A stretch of 64,000 nt of DNA from Leucobacter celer subsp. astrifaciens (GCF_001273835.1 NZ_JHEI01000134.1:186001-250000); one strand, 5' to 3'. Shown: positions 40,090 to 49,907, numbered from the stretch's first letter. Notes: a model not told the origin generated them from the sequence alone. Numbers and translations are program-made.

Positions 40090-42506
40090 GCTTTTCTCGC
40101 GTCCCTAATTTCATCTCGAGAGAAATCAGTCAGATGCTGATTCCCATGAATCGCCTGATTCCATAGCGGCAGGTGAACCTGACATTCCTGAGTTGCCCTT
40201 AGCACTGGGTTTTCCCAGGGCTCGCCTTCCCAGAATGTTGCTGCACGTTCGAGCCGTTCATTGGTGATGTGCACGCTATCAAGATCGATCAGGTCTGCCG
40301 AAGCATCACGTCCCCTGAGCACCGCATTGCGCAGCGTGAATGTGCGAAGCGCGTTATCAATAGCCATCCGGCACAGCCCCCTCAACGCATTTGTGATCTC
40401 CCCAGTAGAGCCTGCCTCACGAATGGCAAATTCACGCATTTCTACTGCATCATTAAGAAGCTCCTGCCAGAAATGACTACTATCCGACACTTCAACCTCG
40501 CCAGAGGTGTTTGACCTACTAACCAACCTGGTATCGCAATCCTCCATCCTTGAAGCCAGGTATTCTTTCAGCCGGTCATCATGGGTCATAACAATCACTC
40601 GTCGAGACTCGGCAATCTCAGACAATGTGTCCGCTAGGCGGTCAATTCTGAGTTCATCAAATGCATGGACAGGGTCGTCTAGGACCAAGAATCCGAAGGG
40701 TCCACCATCAACAGAGGCAAGTAGCGGTGCCAGAAGCACAGCATTTCGCTGGCCTGCGCTAAGCATCCCAAGCTCAACCTTGTTGCCTTCCCTGTCCGCC
40801 AGCCCCATTGATGCTTTGGTTGAAAGAACGTTAATGCTCTGCAAACGAAGTTCAGCGTCAGACAGCAACTCCTCGACTCTAGAACTTGCTCTGCCTTCCA
40901 GCGTTGTACTCCGTTTGGCCCGAAGGTGCTTTTGAAGGTCACCCAAGCGTTTCGTCGTTTCCTTCCAATCAATCGACTCCGCAGCAAGTTCGCCGTCGGC
41001 CTGCCAGACAGCGAGGAACGACTGCACCGCCCCTGTCCGTGCGATTTGCCACTGCTTGATCGCGTCGGTTCGAACCACGGCCTCATCAATGAGGATCTGA
41101 GCTTCCTGGGAAACCAACCACTCTGACAAGCTGGTCGCAGCACTAAGCACGCTGTAGTGCGAAGGGGACTGCGTCGCCATAGCCTCTGTAAACGCTTGCG
41201 CAAGAGTTGAGGCACTCGTAGAGAGATCTCGAATTGGATCATCTGGAGAGGCAGAATTCGCCACTAGGAGCACCGGCGAGAGATGGCTTTCTGTCAGCGC
41301 CCTCAAGATTCGCACCTTCGCCTCGACGTCCCGACGGAACTGAGCAAGCTTGGTATTCGCTTTCACTGTCTCTTTTAGAGTGTGGAGCCACCCTGGACGG
41401 GGCTCTGCGCACACCGGACACACATCAGTTTCAATACTAAGGTTCGTCGCTTCGCTGAAGAGCGCATCAAGGGATCCTGCAAGCCCCTGTTCTGACGTCA
41501 CTCTTGCCTCTTCGAGCGTGAGTATTGCGGCAGCCACATTCGTTGCAGCATCGGCAAGCTGTTGTCGGGTGTCCCGAGGCAAGGGAGATGAGGCGGTCCC
41601 AAGCTGAAGCAACTCAGACGATTCAAGCCACTCCTGCATATTGTCCTTGACAGCGGGCTCTTCCACAGCAGGCAAAGGTGGTCCTGCAATTTGAGGTCCA
41701 TGATCGGCGTCGATTTGTGCAATGTCCTTCATAGCCCGGGTTCTTGCTGCTTGCCACCTCGCAAGTGCCTGATCCGACTCGCCTGCCTTGCCAGCAATCG
41801 CTTCCTGAAGGCTTATGAAACTTCCACCAAGAGCCAAGAGCCCCTCGAAATACTCAGCTAGGTCTCTGCTTAGTTGGACTCGTCTTTCAAGGGACGCGTA
41901 TGCGAACACTGGCTGATGGCTAGCAAGGCTCTGGCGCCAGCTTGCGTCTAGCTCGATGCTTGCCACACCGCCGGGGCCAGAAAGATCTGCTTTGTGAGTC
42001 TGGACGTTGCCGGCTGAGTCGATTTCAGCTTGGAGTGTCAACCGATACTCCTTGGCAGAAAGCACAACCTCGACCTGCGCTATTGCTGCCCCTCGCGCCA
42101 GATGAATGGGGTCCCATAGGGCGGCTCTGCCAGCGGTTCCCCCTGTCTTCGCTGGAGTCTCACCAGTTAGAGCGATTTCAATAGCATCGCTAATACTGGA
42201 TTTTCCGGCCCCGTTTAACCCGTGAAGAACTGTGATTCCTGGCGTCGGGTCAAATACAAGAACCAATGGCTCGTTGTTGGCAATGCCTCGATAGCCCTGG
42301 ATTGACACTTTCTCAAGAATCCAAGTTGCATCGACTGGAAGCGGGTCTTTCTCTGACGCGGGATTTCCCGCGAGCTCTATAGCGACTGTTTTCAGCCTGT
42401 CCCAGCTATCCACTTGCGTTTTTGCAGATGCCTGCTTTGATTCGATCTCATCCAAGATCTCCTCGAATGTGAACATGGTGAGCGCATCTGTTTCTGGCCG
42501 TTCCAT
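40062..42506 (-). CDS. SMC/RecF-like AAA ATPase with HEPN-like C-terminus
   Basis: An 814-aa ABC-type ATPase of the RecF/SbcC kind. A short helical N-terminus precedes the head: Walker A GLNGAGKSS (about residues 96-104), coiled regions on both sides of a Cys pair VCPVC (about 360), signature MLSAGQRNAV (about 580) and Walker B FGFLVLDDP (about 605) followed by His-switch MTHDD. A C-terminal helical domain of about 170 residues ends with LWNQAIHGNQHL, resembling the end of HEPN-type nuclease domains in RloC/PrrC-like proteins. The start at ATG 42506 or TTG 42515 is undecided. It forms a two-gene unit with the 119-aa protein. Location among restriction and SIR2 genes suggests phage defence; exact system unrecognised. 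Confidence 0.8.
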   Translation of the reverse strand: MERPETDALTMFTFEEILDEIESKQASAKTQVDSWDRLKTVAIELAGNPASEKDPLPVDATWILEKVSIQGYRGIANNEPLVLVFDPTPGITVLHGLNGAGKSSISDAIEIALTGETPAKTGGTAGRAALWDPIHLARGAAIAQVEVVLSAKEYRLTLQAEIDSAGNVQTHKADLSGPGGVASIELDASWRQSLASHQPVFAYASLERRVQLSRDLAEYFEGLLALGGSFISLQEAIAGKAGESDQALARWQAARTRAMKDIAQIDADHGPQIAGPPLPAVEEPAVKDNMQEWLESSELLQLGTASSPLPRDTRQQLADAATNVAAAILTLEEARVTSEQGLAGSLDALFSEATNLSIETDVCPVCAEPRPGWLHTLKETVKANTKLAQFRRDVEAKVRILRALTESHLSPVLLVANSASPDDPIRDLSTSASTLAQAFTEAMATQSPSHYSVLSAATSLSEWLVSQEAQILIDEAVVRTDAIKQWQIARTGAVQSFLAVWQADGELAAESIDWKETTKRLGDLQKHLRAKRSTTLEGRASSRVEELLSDAELRLQSINVLSTKASMGLADREGNKVELGMLSAGQRNAVLLAPLLASVDGGPFGFLVLDDPVHAFDELRIDRLADTLSEIAESRRVIVMTHDDRLKEYLASRMEDCDTRLVSRSNTSGEVEVSDSSHFWQELLNDAVEMREFAIREAGSTGEITNALRGLCRMAIDNALRTFTLRNAVLRGRDASADLIDLDSVHITNERLERAATFWEGEPWENPVLRATQECQVHLPLWNQAIHGNQHLTDFSRDEIRDARKACKKLTMKS

Positions 42507-42899
42507 AGCTTCCAACCCTGCCCTTTCAGTTTGGCAGCTTTGCCCTACTCAGGACATCCTCGCATCTTTCTGAGCAGGCGGAGCCGTTCCCGCACAGGTC
42601 TGCACAAACTATGGTCACAGAGAGGTCAACTGCGCTCGAATAGACAACCAGGCGTGCGGCGGTGCATGAGCCACAATCGGATGTGCGTCCTAGGGGGCTC
42701 GTGGACGCTTGCTATGGGTAGGCAGGTACGCGCAGCCCGGGAGGGCACCGAGCACGGCGCGCCAGCGCCGAGCTCAGGGGTTGGGGAGGGCGAGCAGGCA
42801 CGGCGCCCTTGATCCTTATAAGTGACTTCTCACAGATGCTCTCACCACATAAACGGCATGTAAAGTTACGAAGAGAGTCGAGTATCAATTGGGAGCGAA
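42507..42899. other. Spacer with no gene seen
   Basis: About 390 bases between the ATPase start and the HNH gene. It must hold two divergent promoters. An imperfect GC-rich hairpin (GAGCACGGCGC and a near complement, about 42750-42775) and AT-rich stretches near 42815-42880 are visible. The longest frame here (plus strand, 93 codons) has no protein-like character. Confidence 0.5.
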
Positions 42900-43745
42900 G
42901 TGTCGGATAGCAAAGCTACTCGCACCTGCGCTTGCGATGGATGTCATTCGATGGCAACAGCCCGAGGCTGGTGCGACAAACACTATCGCCGTTGGAAGAA
43001 GTATGGCGACCCTCTGAAGAGGGTAACGCCTACATACGATTCGAACACATGTAGCGTCGATGGTTGCGAGAAAAGACGGCAAGGGCGCGGCTACTGTGCG
43101 ATGCATTATGCACGGTTCGTGGCCACAGGTGAGGTTGGCCCGCCCGGCCCAATTCCAAAGGCTGTACAAGGCAAGTGTGAAGTAAAAGGCTGTACACGCA
43201 ACGTGCGAGCTGCCGGAATGTGTGGCGCACATTACGCGAGAGCACGGACCGGGATTCCTCTTGATGCACCGATTCGGCCCGCGCGGTGGGAGGACGGAGA
43301 GTGTGCACACCACGGATGTAGCCGACCAAAAGAGCGGAAGGCTGCAAGGGGCTATTGCGGCGCACACTACCAGCGCTTTCTGGCTGGAACGGACATGGAC
43401 GCAGCCATCATTGAGAAGCGTTCGGCCGATCCTGATGATCCAGATACTTGGGCACCGCAACACACCGTTGGCGGATACATTGAACTTGTCTGCGCAGTCG
43501 GTGGAGAACGAAGACAGATCAAGCAGCATCGTTGGGAAATGCAAAAGCGGCTGGGTCGCCCCTTACATCCTGATGAAACGGTGCATCATGTCAATGGTAA
43601 GCGCGATGACAACCGGATTGAGAACCTTGAGCTATGGTCTTCACGTCATCCGAAAGGACAACGCGTGGATGACAAAGTAGAGTTCGCAATCGAGATGCTC
43701 GCGCGATACCGACCACACCTTCTGAATGAATCGGCGAAGGACTAA
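42900..43745 (+). CDS. HNH endonuclease with four zinc-knuckle repeats
   Basis: A 281-aa phage-type protein. Four repeats of the pattern C-x4-C-x8-11-C-x2-H-Y occupy about residues 10-155 (for example CACDGCHSMATARGWCDKHY and CEVKGCTRNVRAAGMCGAHY), each followed by R-rich linkers. An HNH nuclease of the homing type lies at about 215-255 (HRWEMQKRLGRPLHPDETVHHVNG, then RDDNRIENLEL). The HH-N-N pattern of the catalytic site is complete. It starts with GTG behind TGGGAGCGAAG. Free-standing HNH proteins like this occur in actinophages and mobile islands. Function may be homing or restriction of competitors. Confidence 0.88.
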   Translation: MSDSKATRTCACDGCHSMATARGWCDKHYRRWKKYGDPLKRVTPTYDSNTCSVDGCEKRRQGRGYCAMHYARFVATGEVGPPGPIPKAVQGKCEVKGCTRNVRAAGMCGAHYARARTGIPLDAPIRPARWEDGECAHHGCSRPKERKAARGYCGAHYQRFLAGTDMDAAIIEKRSADPDDPDTWAPQHTVGGYIELVCAVGGERRQIKQHRWEMQKRLGRPLHPDETVHHVNGKRDDNRIENLELWSSRHPKGQRVDDKVEFAIEMLARYRPHLLNESAKD

Positions 43746-43838
43746 CAAGACCGAGGAAGGAGCAACAAGTAGCCTCGGCTACGCGGGGTGTCCCTTCGAT
43801 CAATGAGTCCCGAAAAATCCAAAAGGCCAGCCATACGG

Positions 43839-44147
43839 CTAAAGGCTGAACGGGTTGGTTTTGAGCTTAAAGTCGAACTCGAAACCGGCGATGCGGGGGT
43901 CTGCCAGTAGCCCGGCTCGTTGCAGCCGGGAGTAGCTGAGCTGCAAGCCCACTTCGCCTGACTTGCGGGTGATCCATTTCGCTGCTGGGTCATCTGCTGC
44001 ATCGGTCAAGCTATCGATTCGGGCCAGCACGAAGATACTCTGCATTTCAGCCGCGTGGGCGAGGAGGGCAAGGCCTGGCTTCGCTCCCAGCCGGTCAGCG
44101 AGTTTGTGTTTGGCTCGACGCTCGAGCTCGCGTTCTGATGATGACAT
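43839..44147 (-). CDS. Hypothetical 102-aa protein
   Basis: No family recognised. The N-terminal part is charged and helical (SSSERELERRAKHKLADRLG). A hydrophobic middle (LALLAHAAEMQSIFVLARI) and a C-terminal segment (LQLSYSRLQRAGLLADPRIAGFEFDF) follow. AGAAGGAAG a few bases before the ATG is a good ribosome site, which supports it as a real gene. It stands alone between an HNH gene and the SIR2 gene. Confidence 0.6.
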   Translation of the reverse strand: MSSSERELERRAKHKLADRLGAKPGLALLAHAAEMQSIFVLARIDSLTDAADDPAAKWITRKSGEVGLQLSYSRLQRAGLLADPRIAGFEFDFKLKTNPFSL

Positions 44148-44493
44148 GCGATCTTCCTTCTATCAGGAAGACCCGACTGTCAACAACCTCCATCAGTTTT
44201 AGACCTAGAAGAAGGGCACCACGTGCTTTTCGTAATGCTGTCGGCACGGCATCATCCTGACTCGCGCTACCTCCCCTATCTCCAAGAAAGGAAATCCCTA
44301 CGACACGAAGCCGAGCCGCTGGGCATCAGAAGTCCAGGCAGCGTTGGTTGCAGATGACAAGCAACTCATGAGGCATATTGAGACGCTCCCGCGGACCATT
44401 GACATCGATTAGCGGCTGCCCTCACTATGTGCCTCTCTTTGACACCGTCGGCGGCGGCGTGGGTTCGTCTCTTGTTGCAAAACAAAAGCCTTC
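44148..44493. other. Spacer with a possible 3' gene remnant
   Basis: No intact gene. On the plus strand, 44282-44412 reads as a protein-like tail (SKKGNPYDTKPSRWASEVQ, then DDKQLMRHIETLPRTIDID, then TAG) in a frame with no ATG or GTG start upstream before a stop. It may be the end of a deleted gene. The rest shows nothing recognisable. Confidence 0.3.
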
Positions 44494-47400
44494 TCAGTTC
44501 TCGTCCGGTTCGAACGAGAATACGATGCCCTTCTCGGCAGCAGCATCCAGTAGCGGCCCCAGGGTCTCTGCCCCCAAGCCAGACCGAAGCCCTTCAGCTA
44601 TCTCTTCGACGTGATAGCGGAGCATGAGGCTGATCGTCGCGGTGTTCCTGACACGATGCGCGAGGTAGGTAACTATCTGGGCGCCGAACCGGCTGACAAA
44701 CACTGGAGGAATATCCTGCGATCGGAAGTCGTCACGGAATCCGATCGGACGTTCGAGTACCAGCGCGATGCCCTCATCAGTACGATCCCCAAGAACCATG
44801 ACTAGGTCAGCCCACGCTTCAAGCTCCTGCGGTTTGGGAGTCCTGGGGTGGCCGAGAAAGCGTCGACGCACATACTCACCGAGCCATGTATCCCAGTGCT
44901 GAGCAGCGCCTCCCGATTCATCGTTGTCGAGGATGTCCGCGAGTTCGTCGATGAAAGGCACGATGCGGATACCCTCGTCTTCGATCACCAGCTGGTCAAG
45001 AATGCGTGTGCGCTCCTCTTGTCCGATATCTGAGTAGAGCAGAATACCCGCCAGGAACATCCAGTACTGGCTCTCCAATCCATGACGCGCAAGGCCGCTC
45101 ACTTTCGGTGCTGCCTCGGTCACGAGCCGCAGGAATCCGTGCTTCAAGAAGCGGTTGTTCCATCGTGGTTGGTAGAGGAACGGCTCCCATGCGAGCCGTT
45201 CGCGGCCTGGTACTTCGAAAAGCGGAAAGATGTGCTCGACTGTAAAGTCTGGGTCTGCACCATGGAGGAAAAAGACCTCGGTCGCCAGCGCGGGGTGGGT
45301 GGCATCTGAGGCTGCTGTCTGACCGCCTATCAGCGATAGAAGAGCGTCACATTCTTCTGCATTCAGCCCGGCCCAGTTGTCCGTATCGCCGCTCCAACGT
45401 CGGCTGATCTCAAGGATCCAGTACTCAGCAATGTGCCCTGGCCAAGTGTTGAGCGCAAGGCTCGACGGCTCAAAGTCCTCCTGATGCACGAAGGCCTCAC
45501 GATGCGTGTCCCAGAGCGTCCGTGCTATCTCACGAAACTGCGCTCCTGACTCCGCATCGAGATCCACGCCGTAGGTGCGAATTTGATCTCTAAGAAAGCG
45601 TGCGAGGATCGGCGCACTGTTCTCATCGTCAGACAGCATCGTAATCACACGGCTGATCCGGGCGCGGGTCTCGCCAAGATCTGCGACGCTCCACCCATCG
45701 ACGAGCGCCTGCCAAAGCACGGGGTTTCGTTCATCATCGGTAGCAGCGAGCGCATCCCAAAATGCGAGGCCGAGCGAGGGATTCGATTCGGAGAGCGAGC
45801 TAACAAGTCGGAGCGCACCAGCCCACGTCACGCCTCCGCTGAAGTCCCGGTCTAGGTACTCCAGGCCAAGCAACCAACGTAGAGCTGTCGCAGGATCAGC
45901 GTGAACACGGCCGGTGAACTCCTCAAGCGATTCCGGGGGGCTATCTACTACGACGCCAGACTCGGACCAATGCCCGAAGTCGAGATGTCCTTCGCGGGGC
46001 TTGAAATCCGGCCGTTCACTTCGAATCACACCTAGTGCGGTTTGTGCTTCGTCCCACGTGGAATCAGCCTGCGTCAGCCACATGAGCAGATTGAACTTCG
46101 TATAGTCCACGTCACGATCGTTGGCAGGCTCGCGCACTCTCCCGCGCGGCCCGAGCTCGGCATTCTCCAGTACACGCGCACGGACCTCCGGGCTCGCATT
46201 CGCAACCGATGCACGGAGGACTACATACGTCTCGTGTTTGGCGGACGAGTCATAAAGCAAATTGTGGTCAAGGAGCCATTCAAGGCGCGCGCTCGCATCG
46301 AGGTGAGGCGACTGCCCGACAAGGTGAACGGCAAGCCGCCTGAAAAGCCTGTGCTCCAGGCTCCACCATCTCGTGATCAATGCCAAGTCATCGGCAACAG
46401 ACGCTTCCCCGTACTCTCGCAGCCCATCAATTATCGTGTCGGTTACCTCGCGGAATCGATCTTGAGCATGTGGCTCAATTGCCGACCGGCGAAAGGACAT
46501 CCTGTCGAAGTTGCGATCGCTGGAGTCCCATGCCGCAAGCAACTCGTAAGCCGCAAGAAGTGCGTGCTCGAACACCGCTCCCGATCGATGATCGACTTGG
46601 AGCCCCGCGTCCTTGAGTGCTTCCCAGTAGTCCCTCAGCACCCGCGGCGAGATAGGCCAAGCCAAGTCAACAGAAGGCACCCTGTCCGGTGCTTCATCGT
46701 CGGCTAAAGCGCCAGAATAGTCAGCATCAACAGTGAGACTCGGATGCAATGCCTGACGAAGCAGTGCCAAGTTCATAGTCGTGCTCGGGTACGCCCTCTT
46801 TGAGAAGTGAGAATCGAGCGCCGGCGAAGCGGTCTGTCCGTGTATCGAAGTTGCCAGGAGCGTCAGCCATCGGCGTCGGACCTCAGCATCCATGTCCGAT
46901 GCTCCGCTTAGCGCGCCGGATGCCATTCGGAACAGGTGATTGCCCATGCGCTGACCACGACGCCGCAGGAGCTGAAGGGCGGCACCCTGATGCGTGGAAT
47001 CCTCGATGAATCGCTGGACAAACCAGGTGCCGAGCCTTTGGGCGGCATCCCATCTGGGATCGCCGGGCAAGTACGTGGGCTCAGTCGCAAAGTTCGACAG
47101 GAAGATCTCCTGCTCCTCTAGCCAATGAAGCCACGCAGGGCCGCGAGCGAAACCCGCGAAATCAAACGCGCCGTCCGGTGTTTCCAGCCGCTGACGAAGG
47201 TAGTCGGCATCCACCGGGTTCTTCGGCGGTCCGCCCTCGATGATATTGCGCACTCTTGCTTGATGATCGAGCGCACTCATCGACGCACGTTTCGTCCATT
47301 CCGAGAGAGCCCTTGTCAGCGCGGCATGGCCGTCGTCGGGCGGATAACCGATCGGTGTAATCCGGAGCCGTTTCATCCGAGGATCCCCAGGCTTACTCGT

Positions 47401-48021
47401 GAGAATGTAGCGACGCGTACCGCTCGGCAGCCCAAGTCCCAAGTAGTTGATGATCGGATCATCGTGACTGAATCCGACGAACAAGACGACGTAGTGCTGG
47501 AACACCTGTCGAAGAAAGCGCGTCGCCCACGCGTCAGTCAGGTACGCACGCCCAAAGTCGTGGTCCGTTAGAACGAGGTCTTCATTGGAGCGTTTCACCG
47601 ACCCATGCAGGTGAGCCAGTCCGGTGAAAGTACGTCCGACAGGGAGGGCCGGGGCGTGGTATACCTCACCGAGCGGCAGCCCGAGTTGGTCGGCGGCTTC
47701 GCTGAGATGCACATCGAAATTCGTGGTGATGATACGAGTTTGCCTGCTCGTCGCCGCAAGCTCGACAACAGCCCTGTGTGTATCGTTCGGTTCGGAGTCA
47801 GGATGATCAATCAGGTCTCTGACCTGACCGTGGACATCGAATCCGTCCGAGAGCTCACCCAGGAAGCGATCGATCGGCTCTTCGTCCGGATATGGGGCTC
47901 TCGCAAACTCACCGATCTGTTGAGCAAGTTTCTTGAACGGCGGCAGGTTCGACGGCGAGTTCACTGATGCGCCCGCTCCAACGAACAGCACAAGTTCGCC
48001 GCTGGCGTGAGCTTCAATCAA
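44494..48021 (-). CDS. SIR2-domain protein, probable defence-associated sirtuin (DSR-like)
   Basis: An 1175-aa protein. Residues 1-220 form a SIR2 NAD-binding domain: FVGAGAS (13-19), TTNFD (99-103), LHLHGS (136-141) and VGFSHDDP. Asn101 and His139 are the likely NADase residues; their spacing (38) equals that of N133/H171 of the phage-defence protein DSR2 as I recall it. The remaining about 950 residues are helical, without recognised domains, as in DSR1/DSR2, where that part senses phage structural proteins. Activation would deplete NAD+ and abort infection. The only usable start in frame is TTG at 48021, yet the frame continues upstream with family-like TVWITSDVELPVE (48027-48065), so the true start may be non-standard. 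Single-gene unit. Confidence 0.85.
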   Translation of the reverse strand: MIEAHASGELVLFVGAGASVNSPSNLPPFKKLAQQIGEFARAPYPDEEPIDRFLGELSDGFDVHGQVRDLIDHPDSEPNDTHRAVVELAATSRQTRIITTNFDVHLSEAADQLGLPLGEVYHAPALPVGRTFTGLAHLHGSVKRSNEDLVLTDHDFGRAYLTDAWATRFLRQVFQHYVVLFVGFSHDDPIINYLGLGLPSGTRRYILTSKPGDPRMKRLRITPIGYPPDDGHAALTRALSEWTKRASMSALDHQARVRNIIEGGPPKNPVDADYLRQRLETPDGAFDFAGFARGPAWLHWLEEQEIFLSNFATEPTYLPGDPRWDAAQRLGTWFVQRFIEDSTHQGAALQLLRRRGQRMGNHLFRMASGALSGASDMDAEVRRRWLTLLATSIHGQTASPALDSHFSKRAYPSTTMNLALLRQALHPSLTVDADYSGALADDEAPDRVPSVDLAWPISPRVLRDYWEALKDAGLQVDHRSGAVFEHALLAAYELLAAWDSSDRNFDRMSFRRSAIEPHAQDRFREVTDTIIDGLREYGEASVADDLALITRWWSLEHRLFRRLAVHLVGQSPHLDASARLEWLLDHNLLYDSSAKHETYVVLRASVANASPEVRARVLENAELGPRGRVREPANDRDVDYTKFNLLMWLTQADSTWDEAQTALGVIRSERPDFKPREGHLDFGHWSESGVVVDSPPESLEEFTGRVHADPATALRWLLGLEYLDRDFSGGVTWAGALRLVSSLSESNPSLGLAFWDALAATDDERNPVLWQALVDGWSVADLGETRARISRVITMLSDDENSAPILARFLRDQIRTYGVDLDAESGAQFREIARTLWDTHREAFVHQEDFEPSSLALNTWPGHIAEYWILEISRRWSGDTDNWAGLNAEECDALLSLIGGQTAASDATHPALATEVFFLHGADPDFTVEHIFPLFEVPGRERLAWEPFLYQPRWNNRFLKHGFLRLVTEAAPKVSGLARHGLESQYWMFLAGILLYSDIGQEERTRILDQLVIEDEGIRIVPFIDELADILDNDESGGAAQHWDTWLGEYVRRRFLGHPRTPKPQELEAWADLVMVLGDRTDEGIALVLERPIGFRDDFRSQDIPPVFVSRFGAQIVTYLAHRVRNTATISLMLRYHVEEIAEGLRSGLGAETLGPLLDAAAEKGIVFSFEPDEN

Positions 48022-48339
48022 CTCGACCGGCAGCTCAACATCCGATGTGATCCATACTGTTGGCTTGATACTAAGAATCTACCGGAGCATAGATTCCACG
48101 TGTCCATACGCATCGCGTCACTGCATCCCGACGCACGGATGTCAGGGCCCTTGTAAGCGTCTCACCAAGCCTGGCAGCAAGGACCGCGCCGCCGAAGGCC
48201 GTCAAGACACCACAGCCGAGTACACTCGCGTAGCGCTTCGGTTCTTATCAGCAAGGAAGAACACCCCCAGTGCTCACAATGGCAACCACCACGGGAACCC
48301 GGTTTCGCCGCTTTGGAATCCGAGGTCTACGCAACTTTG
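48022..48339. other. Spacer between the SIR2 gene and the recombinase pseudogene
   Basis: It contains the in-frame upstream extension of the SIR2 gene (to about 48086, where a stop occurs) and its promoter. No other gene is seen. The 3' end of the recombinase remnant begins at 48340. Confidence 0.5.
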
Positions 48340-49907
48340 CTAGGTTCGAAGAGAACGGTCGAACAGCAGGCCCAGCCCTCCGCTGACCGTGGCGTCGCCA
48401 TGGACCTCGATCCTCTCGAAGGGTGCCCGGCAAAGTGCGCGTCTCTCCTGATCGTTGCTTGTGTCGAGGCGCTGGTCGATGTTCTCGAGCTGATCCAGCG
48501 CTTCCGTGATCTGCATGGCCACATGTCGGGTCTGCTGCACATACACGGTGAGTTGTTTCACGATGTCGAGCAGTTCCCGACGGATGCGGTCTTGCTCACG
48601 CTTGAGCATATTGGTGGTGATCGCGTCGACGTAGTATGCACGGAGCACGCGCTCTTGCTCCCCACGCAGTTCCTGTTCCCGCGCCTGCAGTTCCGCACGT
48701 TCAGTGTCTGCATCCTGTAGACCCGCCTCGGCGACCATGCGCTCCTGCGAGGTCAGGCTCACCCGCCCGATGAGATCCCGCACCCCTGCTCGACCCGATG
48801 CACTTGCTGCGCCTTCAACATGCAATCCGTCCGTCCACTGTGCCTCCCGAGGCACACGAAGTAGAAGTAGAGCCGGCCGTGGTTGTTCCGGGTCCGGTTG
48901 AACATCATCGACGATCCGCACTCACCGCATTTGAGCAATCCCTTCAGATAGTGGGTGTGCACGTCACCGGTGCTCCTGTTCCGCCTCGCTGTGAGCGCGT
49001 CTTGCACCCGCTGCCACAACGCGGCTTCGATAAGTGGCTCGTGTCTGCCCGGGTAATCGACACCGCAGTAGGTGACGATCCCGCAGTAATACGGGTTGTG
49101 GAGGATCTTCTGCAGCGAGCTCACCGTCAACTCCCTGGGCGGCTTCCCCATCCTGGTCGGGAGCGTGAATCCGAGCTGGGCCATCCCGCGGGCGAGGCGA
49201 TGCAAACTCCACTCCCCCGTTGCATAGGTCGTGAACGCCCACCGGATGATCTGCGCTCGCTCCTCATCGACCTGCACGACTCGTGCCTCGCGTCCCTGTG
49301 CATCGAAGGTTCGCACGTTCCGGTACCCGGCAGGCGCCTTGCTCGGAGTACCGCCGTTCATGGCCTTCTGCCGCAGCCCTTTGCTGACCTCAGTCGCGAG
49401 ATTACGACAATAGAACTCGGCGATCGACGCCATGATCCCGTGCACGAGCCTGCCCGATGGGGATTCATCGATCGCCTCGGTACTCGACACCAGCCGGGCA
49501 CCCACCCGTCGGCGATCGCCTGCGTGATCTGCACATCATCGGTACGGTTCCTCGCCAACCGGTCGCTTGTGCACGATCACCATGTCCACCCGGTTCACGC
49601 GGATCCACTCGAGGATCTCCTTCAACGCCGGCCGTGCAGCAGAACGGACCGACTCCCCAGCATCGACGAACTCCTTCACCACCCAGGCGCCAAGCCCGTG
49701 CGCGGTTCTCCGGTTCGCCTGCCGCTGCGCCGGGATCGAGAATCCCTCCCGCTCCCCTCCACGCTCCGCCTGCTCCCGGGTCGACACCCGCAGATACAAC
49801 ACCGGCCGCAACACCAGATCAGGCGAAGCGCTCAAATCCTCGACATGACCAGTGGGAGCTACAGAGGAAGAAGATGGGGCAGGCGGGGCAACAGCAAGCA
49901 GCGACAT
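48340..49907 (-). pseudogene. Large serine recombinase, broken by three frameshifts
   Basis: A resolvase-type integrase remnant of about 520 codons in four frames. The N-terminal catalytic part (49907 to about 49566) has YLRVSTREQAERGG with the nucleophile Ser, then SIPAQRQAN. Frame is lost at VIVHK by loss of two bases (near 49566), lost again near 49500 (QITQAIAD to GARLVSSTEAID), and a third time near 48788. The middle part carries the recombinase domain (GIMASIAEFYCRNLATEV, HNPYYCGIVTYCGVDY) and the zinc ribbon CGECGSSM. The last part has the coiled coil and ends at 48340. The intact recombinase at 63537 is homologous, allowing these frameshifts to be placed. Start taken at MSLLAVAPP. Confidence 0.88.

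Noticed and set aside
42531..42812. Plus-strand frame of 93 codons between the ATPase and HNH genes
   Set aside because: No protein-like pattern, no ribosome site; treated as non-coding spacer.
46048..46070. CCCACGTGGAA as a second parS site
   Set aside because: Palindrome is only 8-10 bases and lacks the outer GTT/AAC; inside the SIR2 coding region.
48313..48720. Plus-strand frame of 135 codons
   Set aside because: Antisense of the recombinase pseudogene coiled-coil region.
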